DNA of 64,000 bases from Nocardioides deserti (GCF_014266025.1 NZ_JACMYC010000001.1:248001-312000); one strand, 5' to 3'. Positions 18,248-26,304 are shown, counted from the first letter of the stretch. Program-made: numbers and translations. The notes: generated by a model not told the origin, from the letters alone.

Positions 18248-18279
18248 CGTCGGTTGGGTGGCTCCTCGGTTGGGTGGCT
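18248..18279 (+). repeat. Two 16-bp tandem repeats
   Basis: CGTCGGTTGGGTGGCT (18248-18263) is followed at once by CCTCGGTTGGGTGGCT (18264-18279), differing at one base. It is part of the non-coding spacer between DUF3159 and the nuclease fusion gene. Confidence 0.7.
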
Positions 18280-18285
18280 GGGGGA

Positions 18286-18317
18286 GACAGATTCACCGGT
18301 CAACCGGTGAATCTGTC
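18286..18317. repeat. Perfect 15-bp palindrome
   Basis: Arms GACAGATTCACCGGT and ACCGGTGAATCTGTC are exact reverse complements with a 2-bp spacer. The position between convergent genes suits a bidirectional terminator, but there is no T-tract and the sequence recurs in related pieces downstream, which suggests a repeat family. Confidence 0.75.
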
Positions 18318-18333
18318 GACTGGACCGAGGAAT

Positions 18334-18393
18334 CTCGCGCTTGACCGACGAATCTTCATCGGTCAAGCGCGAGTTCCGTCGGTCAAGTGCGGG
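18334..18393. repeat. 15-bp palindrome plus a degenerate third arm
   Basis: Arms CTCGCGCTTGACCGA (18334-18348) and TCGGTCAAGCGCGAG (18359-18373) are exact reverse complements with a 10-nt loop. A third copy, TCGGTCAAGTGCGGG (18379-18393), matches the right arm at 13 of 15 bases. The GAATCT hexamer of the previous palindrome recurs at 18329-18334 and 18350-18355, so the two elements share building blocks. Confidence 0.75.
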
Positions 18394-18433
18394 CCTCCAG
18401 CGCCGACCCCCGCCTGACCGGCGATGAGCCCGG

Positions 18434-20362
18434 TCAGCGGGTGAGGCGGGTGAACTGGTCCAGGTAGCGGGCGACGACGCCGGCGTCGCCGACCTCCAGC
18501 GCGAGGCCGGTGCTGGTGGTGCCGCGGTCGGTCCATGGCGGACCGCCGACCCAGGCGCGGGTGGTGGAGCCGCCGGAGACGACGAGGGTGGTCTGGGCGA
18601 CCTTCGCGGCGGTGACCGGCACCCCGGCGTTCGTGAGCCGGCTGCGGATCCCGCCGAGCACACCGGGACCGGCGACGACGGCGACGTCACAGCCGGCGCG
18701 GCGCAGGTCGGCGAGGCGGTCGGCGACCAGCCGGCCGCGGGCGCCGGCCCAGGAGCGGACGACGGCGCGAACCCGGGTGGCGCCCTGGCCGGCCGGTGTG
18801 CATGCCACCGGGGCGAGCGCCTCGATCACCGGGTCGGTGGAGCCGCTGGCGACGGGGTAGGACATCGCGGCCAGCGCACGCGCGGGACCGGTCGGCGCGG
18901 TGGGATCGGTGGGATCGGTCGGCACCTCGGGCGCGGGCGTGGGCGCGGCCGCGGCGACGAGTCGGTCGAGGACGGCGCCGTACGCGTCGTACGTCGCCGG
19001 GTCGGTGGAGATGAAGCCGGTCGTCCAGGCCTTGGTGCTGGCGGGGACCGCGGCGGCGCTGGCGACGACGGTCAGGTCGGTGGTCCGGCTCAGCCGGTCG
19101 ACGAGCAGCGCCTCGACCTCGTGGCGGCCGCCGTCGAGGCAGTCCGCGGCGCAGGCGAGGGCGTACGACGTCGCGGCGGCGTCGGTGCCGAGCGCGGCCT
19201 GGAGCCGGGTGAGCGCGGGGCTGGCCGCCCCGGAGACGACCCGGACGCCGACGCCCTCGGCGGCGGCCGCGAGCAGCGCCTCCTCGAGGACCGGGTCGGC
19301 GAGGCGGGCGGTGGCCAGCCGGACCGTGTCGCCGGGCTCGGCGTTGCGCACGGCGCGGACCTGGCGGTCGCGGACGGCGGTGCGGCCGGCCGGGTCGGCG
19401 GTCGGGTCGTTGAAGACCGGGCCGTCGGCGAGCAGCTGCTGCGGCTGGTAGGTGACGACGACGGCGTCGTGGTCGGAGTTGAAGCCGCGCACCACCCGCC
19501 GGTCGGTCGGCACGAGACCACCGGCGTCGCGGACGCTCATCGTGTAGTCGAGCAACGACCTCGTGCCGCGCGAGCCGATGAGCGGCATGTCGAAGCGGAG
19601 GAGGTCGCCGAGCGCGCTGGTCGGCAGCCCCGCGTTGCGGCGGTTGCGGTCGGCCAGGTAGTTGACGTTGAGGTCGCCACCGGCGAAGACGTGCTCGGTC
19701 GTGCCGAAGAGCCGCTCGACCTCGCCGCGCAACAGCTGCAGGTGCTTGCGCAGCCGCGGGATGCGGCGCATGTCGCTGAGCCGCGCGTCCTTGGAGGCGC
19801 GGGCGATGGTGTGGGCGTTGGCGAGGCCGTAGACCTCGCCGGTGGCGATCTCGCGCAGCCGCACCGAGTTGATGTGGCGGGCGGGGGTCACGCCCTTCTC
19901 GGCGGGGTGCACCTTGATCGTGCGACCCTCGATCAGCCGGAAGCGCGAGCGGTCCCAGATGATCGGGATGGTGCCGCCGCCGGTGGTGGGCATGTACCAG
20001 CCCCAGTCCTCGGCGGTGAGCAGCGAGATGAGGTTGCGGCGGTCGACGGCGTCGGAGAACTCCTGGAGCATGCCGGCGTCGCCGAGCGGCAGCACCTTGC
20101 GCACGTCGGCCATCGCCTTGGCCGGGCCGAGGCAGTAGCAGACGTTGAGCGTGAAGGCCTGGAACGGCTCGGCGACGGTCGGCGACGGGACCGGGACGGG
20201 GGACGGCGCCGGCGCAGGGGACGGCGTCGGATCGGCGGCCGGATCGGCGCTGGCGGGGACGGTGGCCGTGGCGCCGAGGACCGTGGCGGCGATGCCGACC
20301 ACGACCGAGCGGGCGAGCACCGACGTGCGCCGGCGCCCGTCGGAAGTGCGTGCGGAACCCAT
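18434..20362 (-). CDS. Secreted endonuclease/exonuclease/phosphatase fused to a degenerate PLD-like domain
   Basis: A 642-residue exported protein. Residues about 15-40 form a signal peptide ending at ASADPAA, followed by a Pro/Ser linker. Residues about 65-310 are an EEP-family hydrolase with all key motifs: TLNV, LQEFSD, ANAHTIAR, GGDLNVNY, SLLDYTM and FNSDHDAVV, so a metal-dependent nuclease or phosphodiesterase activity is plausible. The remaining half looks like two phospholipase-D repeats, but the HxK signatures are lost: one reads RHEVEALLVD (Lys replaced by Val) and the other AQTTLVVSGG. The PLD half therefore probably binds rather than cleaves. The gene interrupts an otherwise conserved block. 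Confidence 0.85.
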   Translation of the reverse strand: MGSARTSDGRRRTSVLARSVVVGIAATVLGATATVPASADPAADPTPSPAPAPSPVPVPSPTVAEPFQAFTLNVCYCLGPAKAMADVRKVLPLGDAGMLQEFSDAVDRRNLISLLTAEDWGWYMPTTGGGTIPIIWDRSRFRLIEGRTIKVHPAEKGVTPARHINSVRLREIATGEVYGLANAHTIARASKDARLSDMRRIPRLRKHLQLLRGEVERLFGTTEHVFAGGDLNVNYLADRNRRNAGLPTSALGDLLRFDMPLIGSRGTRSLLDYTMSVRDAGGLVPTDRRVVRGFNSDHDAVVVTYQPQQLLADGPVFNDPTADPAGRTAVRDRQVRAVRNAEPGDTVRLATARLADPVLEEALLAAAAEGVGVRVVSGAASPALTRLQAALGTDAAATSYALACAADCLDGGRHEVEALLVDRLSRTTDLTVVASAAAVPASTKAWTTGFISTDPATYDAYGAVLDRLVAAAAPTPAPEVPTDPTDPTAPTGPARALAAMSYPVASGSTDPVIEALAPVACTPAGQGATRVRAVVRSWAGARGRLVADRLADLRRAGCDVAVVAGPGVLGGIRSRLTNAGVPVTAAKVAQTTLVVSGGSTTRAWVGGPPWTDRGTTSTGLALEVGDAGVVARYLDQFTRLTR

Positions 20363-20502
20363 GGACCTGCCTCCTGCTGCGCGGTCCGGAACGCCGCGAC
20401 CCAGGAATCACACCAGTCACACCAGTCACACGCAAGCGACCGCGGACAACTACAACTGTGTAGTTCTCGAAGGCCGGGCGACGCGGTGCGCCGGACGGGT
20501 GG
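20363..20502 (-). promoter_or_regulatory. Upstream region of the nuclease fusion gene with short repeats
   Basis: A 9-bp unit TCACACCAG occurs twice in tandem plus a partial third copy (20408-20431). Further upstream, AACTACA (20448-20454) and TGTAGTT (20459-20465) form a 7-bp inverted repeat with a 4-nt loop, possibly a weak terminator of ceoC or an operator. No convincing -10 box was found. Confidence 0.35.
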
Positions 20503-21174
20503 TCAGCCGCCGTGCATCGAGGGGGCCAGCAGCCGCTCGAGGGCGTCCTCGACCTCGGCCGGGACGACGAACAGCAGCTCGTCGCCGGACTCGACCGGCT
20601 GCTCGGCGCTCGGCACGTAGACCTGGCCGTCGCGCAGGATCGTGACGAGTGCGCAGTTCTCCGGCAGGGGGATGAGCCCGCTCGGCTTGCCGACGTACGG
20701 CGAGTCGGCCGGCAGCGTCATCTCGACCAGGTTGGCGCCGCCCTGGCGGAAGGTGAACAACCGCACCAGGTCGCCGACCGTGACCGCCTCCTCGACCAGC
20801 GCGGACATGATCCGCGGGGTCGAGACGTTGACGTCGACGCCCCAGGCCTCGGTGAAGAGCCACTCGTTGTTGGGGTGGTTGACCCGGCCGACCGTGCGCG
20901 GCACGCCGAACTCGGTCTTGGCCAGCAGCGAGGTGACCAGGTTGACCTTGTCGTCGCCGGTCGCGGCGATGACGACGTCGCAGCGGTCCATCCGCGCCTC
21001 CTCGAGCGAAGAGAGCTCGCAGGAGTCGGCGAGCAGCCACTCGGCGTCGGGCACCCGCTCGGGGCGGATGGAGTCCGGGTTCTTGTCGATGAGGAGGACC
21101 TCGTGGCCGTTGTGGATCAGCTCACGGGCGATCGAGCGGCCGACGGCTCCCGCTCCGGCGATGGCGACGCGCAC
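20503..21174 (-). CDS. ceoC: TrkA/RCK-type potassium-uptake regulator (CeoC-like)
   Basis: A 223-residue cytoplasmic gating protein. It has an N-terminal Rossmann RCK_N domain with the nucleotide motif IAGAGAVGRSIA and the acidic residue ending strand 2 (LLIDKNPD), then a C-terminal RCK_C domain (about residues 140-220). Such proteins bind NAD(H), ATP or cyclic dinucleotides and gate K+ transporters. The GTG at 21174 has an AGGAGG ribosome site and starts 2 bp after the preceding gene ends. With ceoB and the divergent APC permease it matches the mycobacterial Rv2692-Rv2691-Rv2690c arrangement. Confidence 0.93.
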   Translation of the reverse strand: MRVAIAGAGAVGRSIARELIHNGHEVLLIDKNPDSIRPERVPDAEWLLADSCELSSLEEARMDRCDVVIAATGDDKVNLVTSLLAKTEFGVPRTVGRVNHPNNEWLFTEAWGVDVNVSTPRIMSALVEEAVTVGDLVRLFTFRQGGANLVEMTLPADSPYVGKPSGLIPLPENCALVTILRDGQVYVPSAEQPVESGDELLFVVPAEVEDALERLLAPSMHGG

Positions 21175-21175
21175 G

Positions 21176-21838
21176 TCAGTCCTCCTGCGGTCCGCGCTTG
21201 ATGACGGACATGGCGTGGTCAGCGTTCTCCTCGCGGACGACCAGGTGGATCAGGTCGCCCTCCTGGATGACGGTCTCGCGCTTGGGCAGCATGCCCTCGC
21301 CGAGCCGGTCGATCCACGCGATGCGGCTGCCGGTCTGCTCCTGGAAGTGGACGGTCCGGTGGCCCACCCACACCTCGGGCACGGGCACGTGGTCGACCCG
21401 GATCGTGCCGGAGGGGTCGCGGAAGTCCGGCTCCGCGCCGGCCGGCAGCAGCCGGCGCAGCACCTGGTCGGCGGTCCACTTCACCGTCGCGACAGTGGTG
21501 ATGCCGAGGCGCTGGTAGACCTCGGCGCGGCCGGGGTCGTAGATGCGGGCGACGACCTGCTGGATCCCGAACGTCTCGCGTGCGACGCGCGCGGCGATGA
21601 TGTTGGAGTTGTCGCCGGACGAGACGGCGGCGAAGGCGTCTGCGCGGCGGATGCCGGCCTTCTCCAGGACCTCCTGGTCGAAGCCCACGCCGGCGACCTT
21701 GTCGCCGTTGAAGCCGGGGCCCAGGCGGCGGAAGGCGTCCGGCTCGCTGTCGATGACCGACACCGTGTGGTTGCGGTCCTCGAGGCTGCGGGCGAGGGTC
21801 GAGCCGACTCGGCCGCAGCCCATGATCACGACGTGCAC
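21176..21838 (-). CDS. ceoB: TrkA/RCK-type potassium-uptake regulator (CeoB-like)
   Basis: A 220-residue RCK protein with the nucleotide-binding motif IMGCGRVGSTLA at the N-terminus, strand-2 end VSVIDSEPDAF, and a C-terminal RCK_C domain containing GTIRVDHVPVPEVWVGH and EGDLIHLVVRE. It is paralogous to the downstream ceoC and the two probably act as a heteromer that controls a K+ transporter. GTG 21838 lies 6 bp from a TACGGT box. Transcription of ceoB-ceoC diverges from the permease gene across 79 bp. Confidence 0.93.
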   Translation of the reverse strand: MHVVIMGCGRVGSTLARSLEDRNHTVSVIDSEPDAFRRLGPGFNGDKVAGVGFDQEVLEKAGIRRADAFAAVSSGDNSNIIAARVARETFGIQQVVARIYDPGRAEVYQRLGITTVATVKWTADQVLRRLLPAGAEPDFRDPSGTIRVDHVPVPEVWVGHRTVHFQEQTGSRIAWIDRLGEGMLPKRETVIQEGDLIHLVVREENADHAMSVIKRGPQED

Positions 21839-21844
21839 GGGGGA

Positions 21845-21850
21845 ACCGTA
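21845..21850 (-). promoter_or_regulatory. Leaderless-type -10 box of ceoB
   Basis: TACGGT on the minus strand, 6 bp before the GTG at 21838. Confidence 0.6.
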
Positions 21851-21903
21851 CCCGCGCCGGACGCCGCTTCGCCCGCGAAGCCTCGGGTGGGGCGCCGGAC
21901 GAG

Positions 21904-21909
21904 TACCGT
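21904..21909 (+). promoter_or_regulatory. -10 box of the APC permease gene
   Basis: TACCGT, 8 bp before the GTG at 21918, implying a leader of at most one or two bases. Confidence 0.5.
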
Positions 21910-21917
21910 TCCGGCTC

Positions 21918-23963
21918 GTGAGTGTCGGGGACGTCTCCAAGCGGATCCTGCTGGGACGCAAGCTGAGGAGCTCCCAGCTCGGGGAGACGCTCCTGCCGAA
22001 GCGCATCGCGCTGCCGGTCTTCGCCAGCGACGCGCTGTCGTCGGTCGCCTACGCGCCCGACGAGGTGTTCATCATGCTGTCGCTGGCGGGCGCGTCGGCG
22101 TACGTGTGGTCGTGGAAGGTCGCGCTCGCGGTCGCGCTGGTCATGGCGGTCGTCGTGGCGTCGTACCGCCAGACCGTCCACGCCTACCCCTCGGGCGGCG
22201 GTGACTACGAGGTCGCGACCGTCAACCTCGGGCGCACTGCCGGCATGACGGTGGGCAGCGCGCTGCTCGTGGACTACGTGCTGACGGTGGCGGTGTCGAT
22301 CTCCTCGGGGGCGCAGTACGCCGCCGCGGCGATCCCGTCGCTCGTCGGGCACGAGCCGACCGTCGCGGCGGTCGCGGTCCTCGGCCTGATGGCGATGAAC
22401 CTGCGCGGCATCCGCGAGTCCGGGCGGTTCTTCGCCGTCCCCACCTACGCCTTCATGGTCGCGATCATCGGCATGTGCGCCTTCGGCCTGGTCCGGCTGG
22501 CGCTGGGCGACCTGCCGGAAGTGGAGTCGGCCGGTCTGACGATCGAGCCCGAGCCGGGCCTGGAGGAGCCGCTCACCACGATCGGCCTGCTGATCCTGCT
22601 GGCGCGGGCGTTCTCGTCGGGCTGCGCGGCGCTCACCGGCGTCGAGGCGATCTCCAACGGCGTGCCCGCCTTCCGCCGCCCCAAGAGCAGGAACGCCGCG
22701 ACCACGCTGCTGCTGCTCGGGATGATCGCGATCACGATGATGGTCAGCGTCATCGTGCTGGCCCGGCAGATGGGCATCCGGTACGTCGACCCGCACGACC
22801 TGCACCGGCTGACCCGCGACGGCGAGCCGGTCGGCCCCGACTACGAGCAGCACGCGGTCATCGCCCAGATCGCCCGGGCGGTCTTCCAGGAGTTCAGCCC
22901 GGCGTTCTACGTCGTCGTGACCGTCACCGGCATCATCCTGGTGCTCGCCGCCAACACGGCGTTCAACGGCTTCCCGGTGCTTGGCTCCATCCTCGCCAAG
23001 GACGGCCTCGCGCCCCGCGCGCTGGGGTCCCGCGGCGACCGGCTGGCGTACAGCAACGGCATCGTCGCGCTGGCGGTGATGGCGATCGTGCTGATCTACG
23101 TCTTCGACGCCGAGACCACCCGCCTGATCCAGCTCTACATCGTCGGCGTCTTCGTCTCCTTCAACCTCAGCCAGCTCGGCATGATCCGGCACTGGACGCG
23201 CGCCCTGGAGACCGAGCGCGACCCGGCGGAGCGGCGGCGGATGATGCGCTCGAGGATGATCAACGCCGTCGGCCTGGCCCTCACCGCCGTCGTCCTCGTC
23301 ATCATCATGCTGACGAAGTTCCTGGCGGGCGCGTGGATCACCGTGCTCGCGATGGGCTTCTTCTTCCTGCTCATGAAGAGCATCCGGCAGCACTACGACC
23401 GGGTCGCCGACGAGCTGGCCGCCGACGAGGAGGACAAGGCGCTGCCGACCCGCGTCCACGCCATCGTCCTGGTCTCCAAGCTGCACAAGCCCACGCTGCG
23501 GGCGCTCGCCTTCGCCAAGGCGACCCGGCCCAACGTGCTCGAGGGCGTCTACGTCGACGACGGCACCGACACCACCGCCCGCCTGCTCGCCGACTGGGAC
23601 GAGCGCCGCATCGACGTACCGCTCAAGGTGCTCCACTCGCCCTACCGCGAGCTGGTCCGGCCGGTGGTGGAGTACGCCACCGAGATCCGCAAGGCCAACC
23701 CGCGCGGCGTGGTCGCGGTCTACATCCCGGAGTACGTCGTCGGCCGCTGGTGGGAGCAGCTGCTCCACAACCAGACCGCGCTGCGCCTCAAGGGTCGGCT
23801 GCTGTTCACCCCGGGTGTCATGGTGACCTCCGTGCCCTACCAGCTGAGGTCCTCCGAGATCGCCCGTGAACGCGTCCGCCGCGAGGCCACCCGGGTCCGC
23901 CCGGGCGACCTGCGCCGCGGCCAGGTCCAGCGCCGCCCCGACGACCGCGAGGTCAAGCGATGA
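21918..23963 (+). CDS. APC-superfamily permease, KimA-like potassium importer candidate
   Basis: A 681-residue membrane protein with about twelve helices (residues about 40-490) and a C-terminal soluble domain of about 190 residues. The N-terminal LPVFASDALSSVAYAPDE motif, the YPSGGGDYEVA loop and the C-terminal region (IVLVSKLHKPTLRALAFAKA, GVYVDDGTD) match the YdaO/KimA branch of the APC superfamily, whose characterised member imports K+ and is controlled by cyclic di-AMP. K+ as substrate is inferred from this and from the two RCK proteins encoded divergently. The stop overlaps the methyltransferase start by 4 bp. Confidence 0.9.
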   Translation: MSVGDVSKRILLGRKLRSSQLGETLLPKRIALPVFASDALSSVAYAPDEVFIMLSLAGASAYVWSWKVALAVALVMAVVVASYRQTVHAYPSGGGDYEVATVNLGRTAGMTVGSALLVDYVLTVAVSISSGAQYAAAAIPSLVGHEPTVAAVAVLGLMAMNLRGIRESGRFFAVPTYAFMVAIIGMCAFGLVRLALGDLPEVESAGLTIEPEPGLEEPLTTIGLLILLARAFSSGCAALTGVEAISNGVPAFRRPKSRNAATTLLLLGMIAITMMVSVIVLARQMGIRYVDPHDLHRLTRDGEPVGPDYEQHAVIAQIARAVFQEFSPAFYVVVTVTGIILVLAANTAFNGFPVLGSILAKDGLAPRALGSRGDRLAYSNGIVALAVMAIVLIYVFDAETTRLIQLYIVGVFVSFNLSQLGMIRHWTRALETERDPAERRRMMRSRMINAVGLALTAVVLVIIMLTKFLAGAWITVLAMGFFFLLMKSIRQHYDRVADELAADEEDKALPTRVHAIVLVSKLHKPTLRALAFAKATRPNVLEGVYVDDGTDTTARLLADWDERRIDVPLKVLHSPYRELVRPVVEYATEIRKANPRGVVAVYIPEYVVGRWWEQLLHNQTALRLKGRLLFTPGVMVTSVPYQLRSSEIARERVRREATRVRPGDLRRGQVQRRPDDREVKR

Positions 23964-25168
23964 CCCCGCGTCCGCCGCAGCGGCGGGGCCGGCCCGCGCC
24001 GCGCCAGCGCCAGGCCCGCGGGGCCCCGGTCGTCGGCCGCCGCTACGAGGCCGTCGTCGGCCCGGTCGCCCACGGCGGCCACTGCATCGTCCGCGTCCCC
24101 ACCGACCCCACCGACCCCACCGGCGCCTCGGAGGAGACACGCGTGGTCTTCGCCCGCCACGGCATCCCCGGCGAGCGGGTCGTCCTGGAGCTGACCGAGG
24201 GCACCGAGGGCGACCGATTCTGGCGCGGCGACGTCGTCGAGGTGCTCGAGGCCTCGCCGGACCGGGTCGTCCCGCCGTGCCCGTTCGCCGGGCCGGGCCG
24301 CTGCGGCGGCTGCGACTTCCAGCACGTCGACCTCGGGCGCCAGCGCGCGCTGAAGGCCGACGTCGTCGCCGAGCAGCTGCGCCGCCTGGCCGGCCTCGAC
24401 GTCGACGTGACGGTCGAGGCGGTCGAGGGCGACCTGCCCGAGCAGCTCGCCGGCCTCCGCTGGCGCACCCGCCAGCAGTACGTCCGTCTCCCCGACGGCC
24501 AGCGCGGCTTGCGCAAGCACCGCTCGCGCGAGGTGGTCGTCGTCGACGACTGCCGGATCGCCCACCCCGACGCCCGCGAGCCGCGACCCGGCACCGTCAC
24601 CGAGCAGGTCACCGCCGCCGGCGCCACCCACGCGTACGACGTCGCCACCGACGGGTTCTGGCAGGTCCACCCCGGCGCGCCGCGGACGCTGGTCGAGACG
24701 GTCCTCGAGGTGCTGCGCCCGCAGGCGGGGGAGTCCGTGCTCGACCTGTACGCCGGGGTCGGGCTGTTCGCCCATTTCCTCGGCGAGGCCGTGGGGGAGA
24801 CCGGCCGGGTCGGCGCGATCGAGGGCGACCCGACCGCGGCCGGCCACGCCGCGACCAACTGCCCCGGGGCCGAGGTCACTGCCGGAGGCGTCGACGAGGT
24901 GCTCGCGGCGGCGTACGACGGGCACTGGGACCTGGTCGTGCTCGACCCGCCCCGCGAGGGCGCTCGCCGCCCCGTCGTGGAGCAGGTCGTGGCACGGACC
25001 CCACGCGCGGTGGCGTACGTCGCGTGCGACCCGGCGGCCCTGGCGCGCGACGTGTCGGTCTTCGCCGAGCACGGCTACCGCCTCAGCGGGCTGCGCGCCT
25101 TCGACCTCTTCCCGATGACCCACCACGTGGAGTGCGTCGCGCTGCTGGAGCGCGAGGCGAGCGACTGA
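23960..25168 (+). CDS. TrmA/RumA-type RNA 5-methyluridine methyltransferase family protein
   Basis: SAM-dependent RNA methyltransferase of 402 residues. After a basic Arg/Pro-rich tail (about 25 residues) comes a TRAM RNA-binding domain, then an Fe-S site: CPFAGPGRCGGC supplies three cysteines and VVDDCRIAHP a fourth. The C-terminal domain holds the SAM motif VLDLYAGVGLFA, the motif DLVVLDPPREGAR, and the catalytic-Cys motif YVACDPAALARD. Likely forms m5U in rRNA or tRNA; the site is not predictable. ATG overlaps the permease stop, matching the mycobacterial Rv2690c-Rv2689c pair. A 17-bp perfect palindrome follows the stop. Confidence 0.95.
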   Translation: MTPRPPQRRGRPAPRQRQARGAPVVGRRYEAVVGPVAHGGHCIVRVPTDPTDPTGASEETRVVFARHGIPGERVVLELTEGTEGDRFWRGDVVEVLEASPDRVVPPCPFAGPGRCGGCDFQHVDLGRQRALKADVVAEQLRRLAGLDVDVTVEAVEGDLPEQLAGLRWRTRQQYVRLPDGQRGLRKHRSREVVVVDDCRIAHPDAREPRPGTVTEQVTAAGATHAYDVATDGFWQVHPGAPRTLVETVLEVLRPQAGESVLDLYAGVGLFAHFLGEAVGETGRVGAIEGDPTAAGHAATNCPGAEVTAGGVDEVLAAAYDGHWDLVVLDPPREGARRPVVEQVVARTPRAVAYVACDPAALARDVSVFAEHGYRLSGLRAFDLFPMTHHVECVALLEREASD

Positions 25169-25175
25169 CACCCGC

Positions 25176-25212
25176 TCGTGGATCGGTGCCACGTGGTGGC
25201 ACCGATCCACGA
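25176..25212. repeat. Perfect 17-bp palindrome upstream of the DUF559 gene
   Basis: Arms TCGTGGATCGGTGCCAC and GTGGCACCGATCCACGA flank a 3-nt GTG loop. It begins 8 bp after the methyltransferase stop and could act as its terminator, though no T-tract follows. A related palindrome ends the DUF559 gene. Confidence 0.8.
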
Positions 25213-25280
25213 CCGTCAGCCCTCTCCACAGGCCGCGATCGCCTCGGTGAGGCACCGGCCGCGGTGGGCAGGCTCCTGCC

Positions 25281-26246
25281 GTGCCACCCGACGACACGCC
25301 ACCACCCCCGGACATCGCGGGTCTGCGCCACCTGACGACCTACGTGCAGGACGGGGTGGTGTCCCGAACGCAGCTCGGTTCGCTCGGCTTCCGGCCCCAC
25401 GACGTACGCCGGATGCTGCGCCGGCTGGAGCTCAGCGTCGTCCATCCCGGCGTGTACGTGCGGCACACCGGTCCGCCCACCTGGCCGCAACGCGCCTGGG
25501 CCGCGGTCCTGGCCACCGGTGGCGTGCTGACCCGCGAGTCCGCGCTGCCGAAGCCGCCCGAGCGGGCACCGATCCAGGTCGCGGTCGACGTGCGTCGCAC
25601 GGTCGCCCGGCTCGAGGGCGTCACCGTCCACCGCACCGCCCACCTGGCCGACCGGATCGCACCGGGCTCGGCGCCTCCGCGGATCGGTGCCGCCCACGCC
25701 GCCGTGGAGCTCGCCGACCTCGCAGCGGACGAGCACGCGGCGTACCGGGTGCTCGCCGACGTGCTGCACACCCGCGAGGTGGTCGCGGCGGACCTGGCGG
25801 CAGCCATCGCGGCGCGGGGCCGGCTGCGCCGCAGGGCGCTCCTGGTCGAGCTGGTGGCGGACCTGGCGACCGGGGCCGCCTCCGTGCTCGAGCGCGCGTA
25901 CCTGCGCGACGTCGAGCGCGCACATGGTCTCCCGGTCGGGCGCCGGCAGGCACGGGGGAGCGTGGACGGCCGGACCGTCCTGCGGGACGTCTCCTACGAC
26001 GACTTCGGCACCTACGTGGAGCTCGACGGCCGGGCGTTCCACGACACGCCCGCTGCCCGCGACCGCGACCTGGCCCGCGACCTGACGGCGGTGGTGGCGG
26101 ACGGGCGCACGACCGTGCGGCTCGGGCACCGTCAGGTCCTGTCCGAGGCGTGCGCCACCGCCGTGGCCGTCGGTCGTCTGCTGCAAGGGCGAGGGTGGAG
26201 CGGGGGACCGGCGACCTGCCCCCGATGTCCGAGCCTTCGGTCGTGA
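25281..26246 (+). CDS. DUF559 protein with AbiEi-like N-terminal domain
   Basis: A 321-residue protein with an N-terminal winged-helix domain of the AbiEi antitoxin type (about residues 10-80; VVSRTQLGSLGF and VHPGVYV) and a C-terminal DUF559 domain related to Vsr-like/PD-(D/E)XK nucleases, with the hallmark YVELDGRAFHD near residue 235 followed by RDRDLARDL and the V-R-L strand. Catalysis and role are unproven; the family is abundant in Nocardioides and relatives. GTG start has a -10-like CAGGCT (25269-25274) exactly 6 bp upstream. It stands between two related palindromes, unlike the conserved genes beside it. Confidence 0.85.
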   Translation: MPPDDTPPPPDIAGLRHLTTYVQDGVVSRTQLGSLGFRPHDVRRMLRRLELSVVHPGVYVRHTGPPTWPQRAWAAVLATGGVLTRESALPKPPERAPIQVAVDVRRTVARLEGVTVHRTAHLADRIAPGSAPPRIGAAHAAVELADLAADEHAAYRVLADVLHTREVVAADLAAAIAARGRLRRRALLVELVADLATGAASVLERAYLRDVERAHGLPVGRRQARGSVDGRTVLRDVSYDDFGTYVELDGRAFHDTPAARDRDLARDLTAVVADGRTTVRLGHRQVLSEACATAVAVGRLLQGRGWSGGPATCPRCPSLRS

Positions 26247-26280
26247 TCCGGTGCCACCGGCTGGCACCGGACCGCGACCG
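26238..26280. repeat. Imperfect palindrome spanning the DUF559 stop codon
   Basis: Arms CGGTCGTGATCCGGTGCCA (26238-26256) and TGGCACCGGACCGCGACCG (26262-26280) pair with two exceptions, one a G-T wobble, around a 5-nt loop. The core GATCCGGTGCCAC resembles the upstream palindrome core GATCGGTGCCAC with one added base. Confidence 0.75.
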
Positions 26281-26304
26281 ACCGTACTGGCTCGACGTCG
26301 TGTA

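Noticed and set aside
18248..18393. CRISPR array
   Set aside because: There are only two tandem copies and palindromes of unequal spacing, with no regular spacers or cas genes.
20448..20465. tRNA-like hairpin near the nuclease gene
   Set aside because: A single 7-bp inverted repeat without the other arms, anticodon or CCA; not a tRNA.
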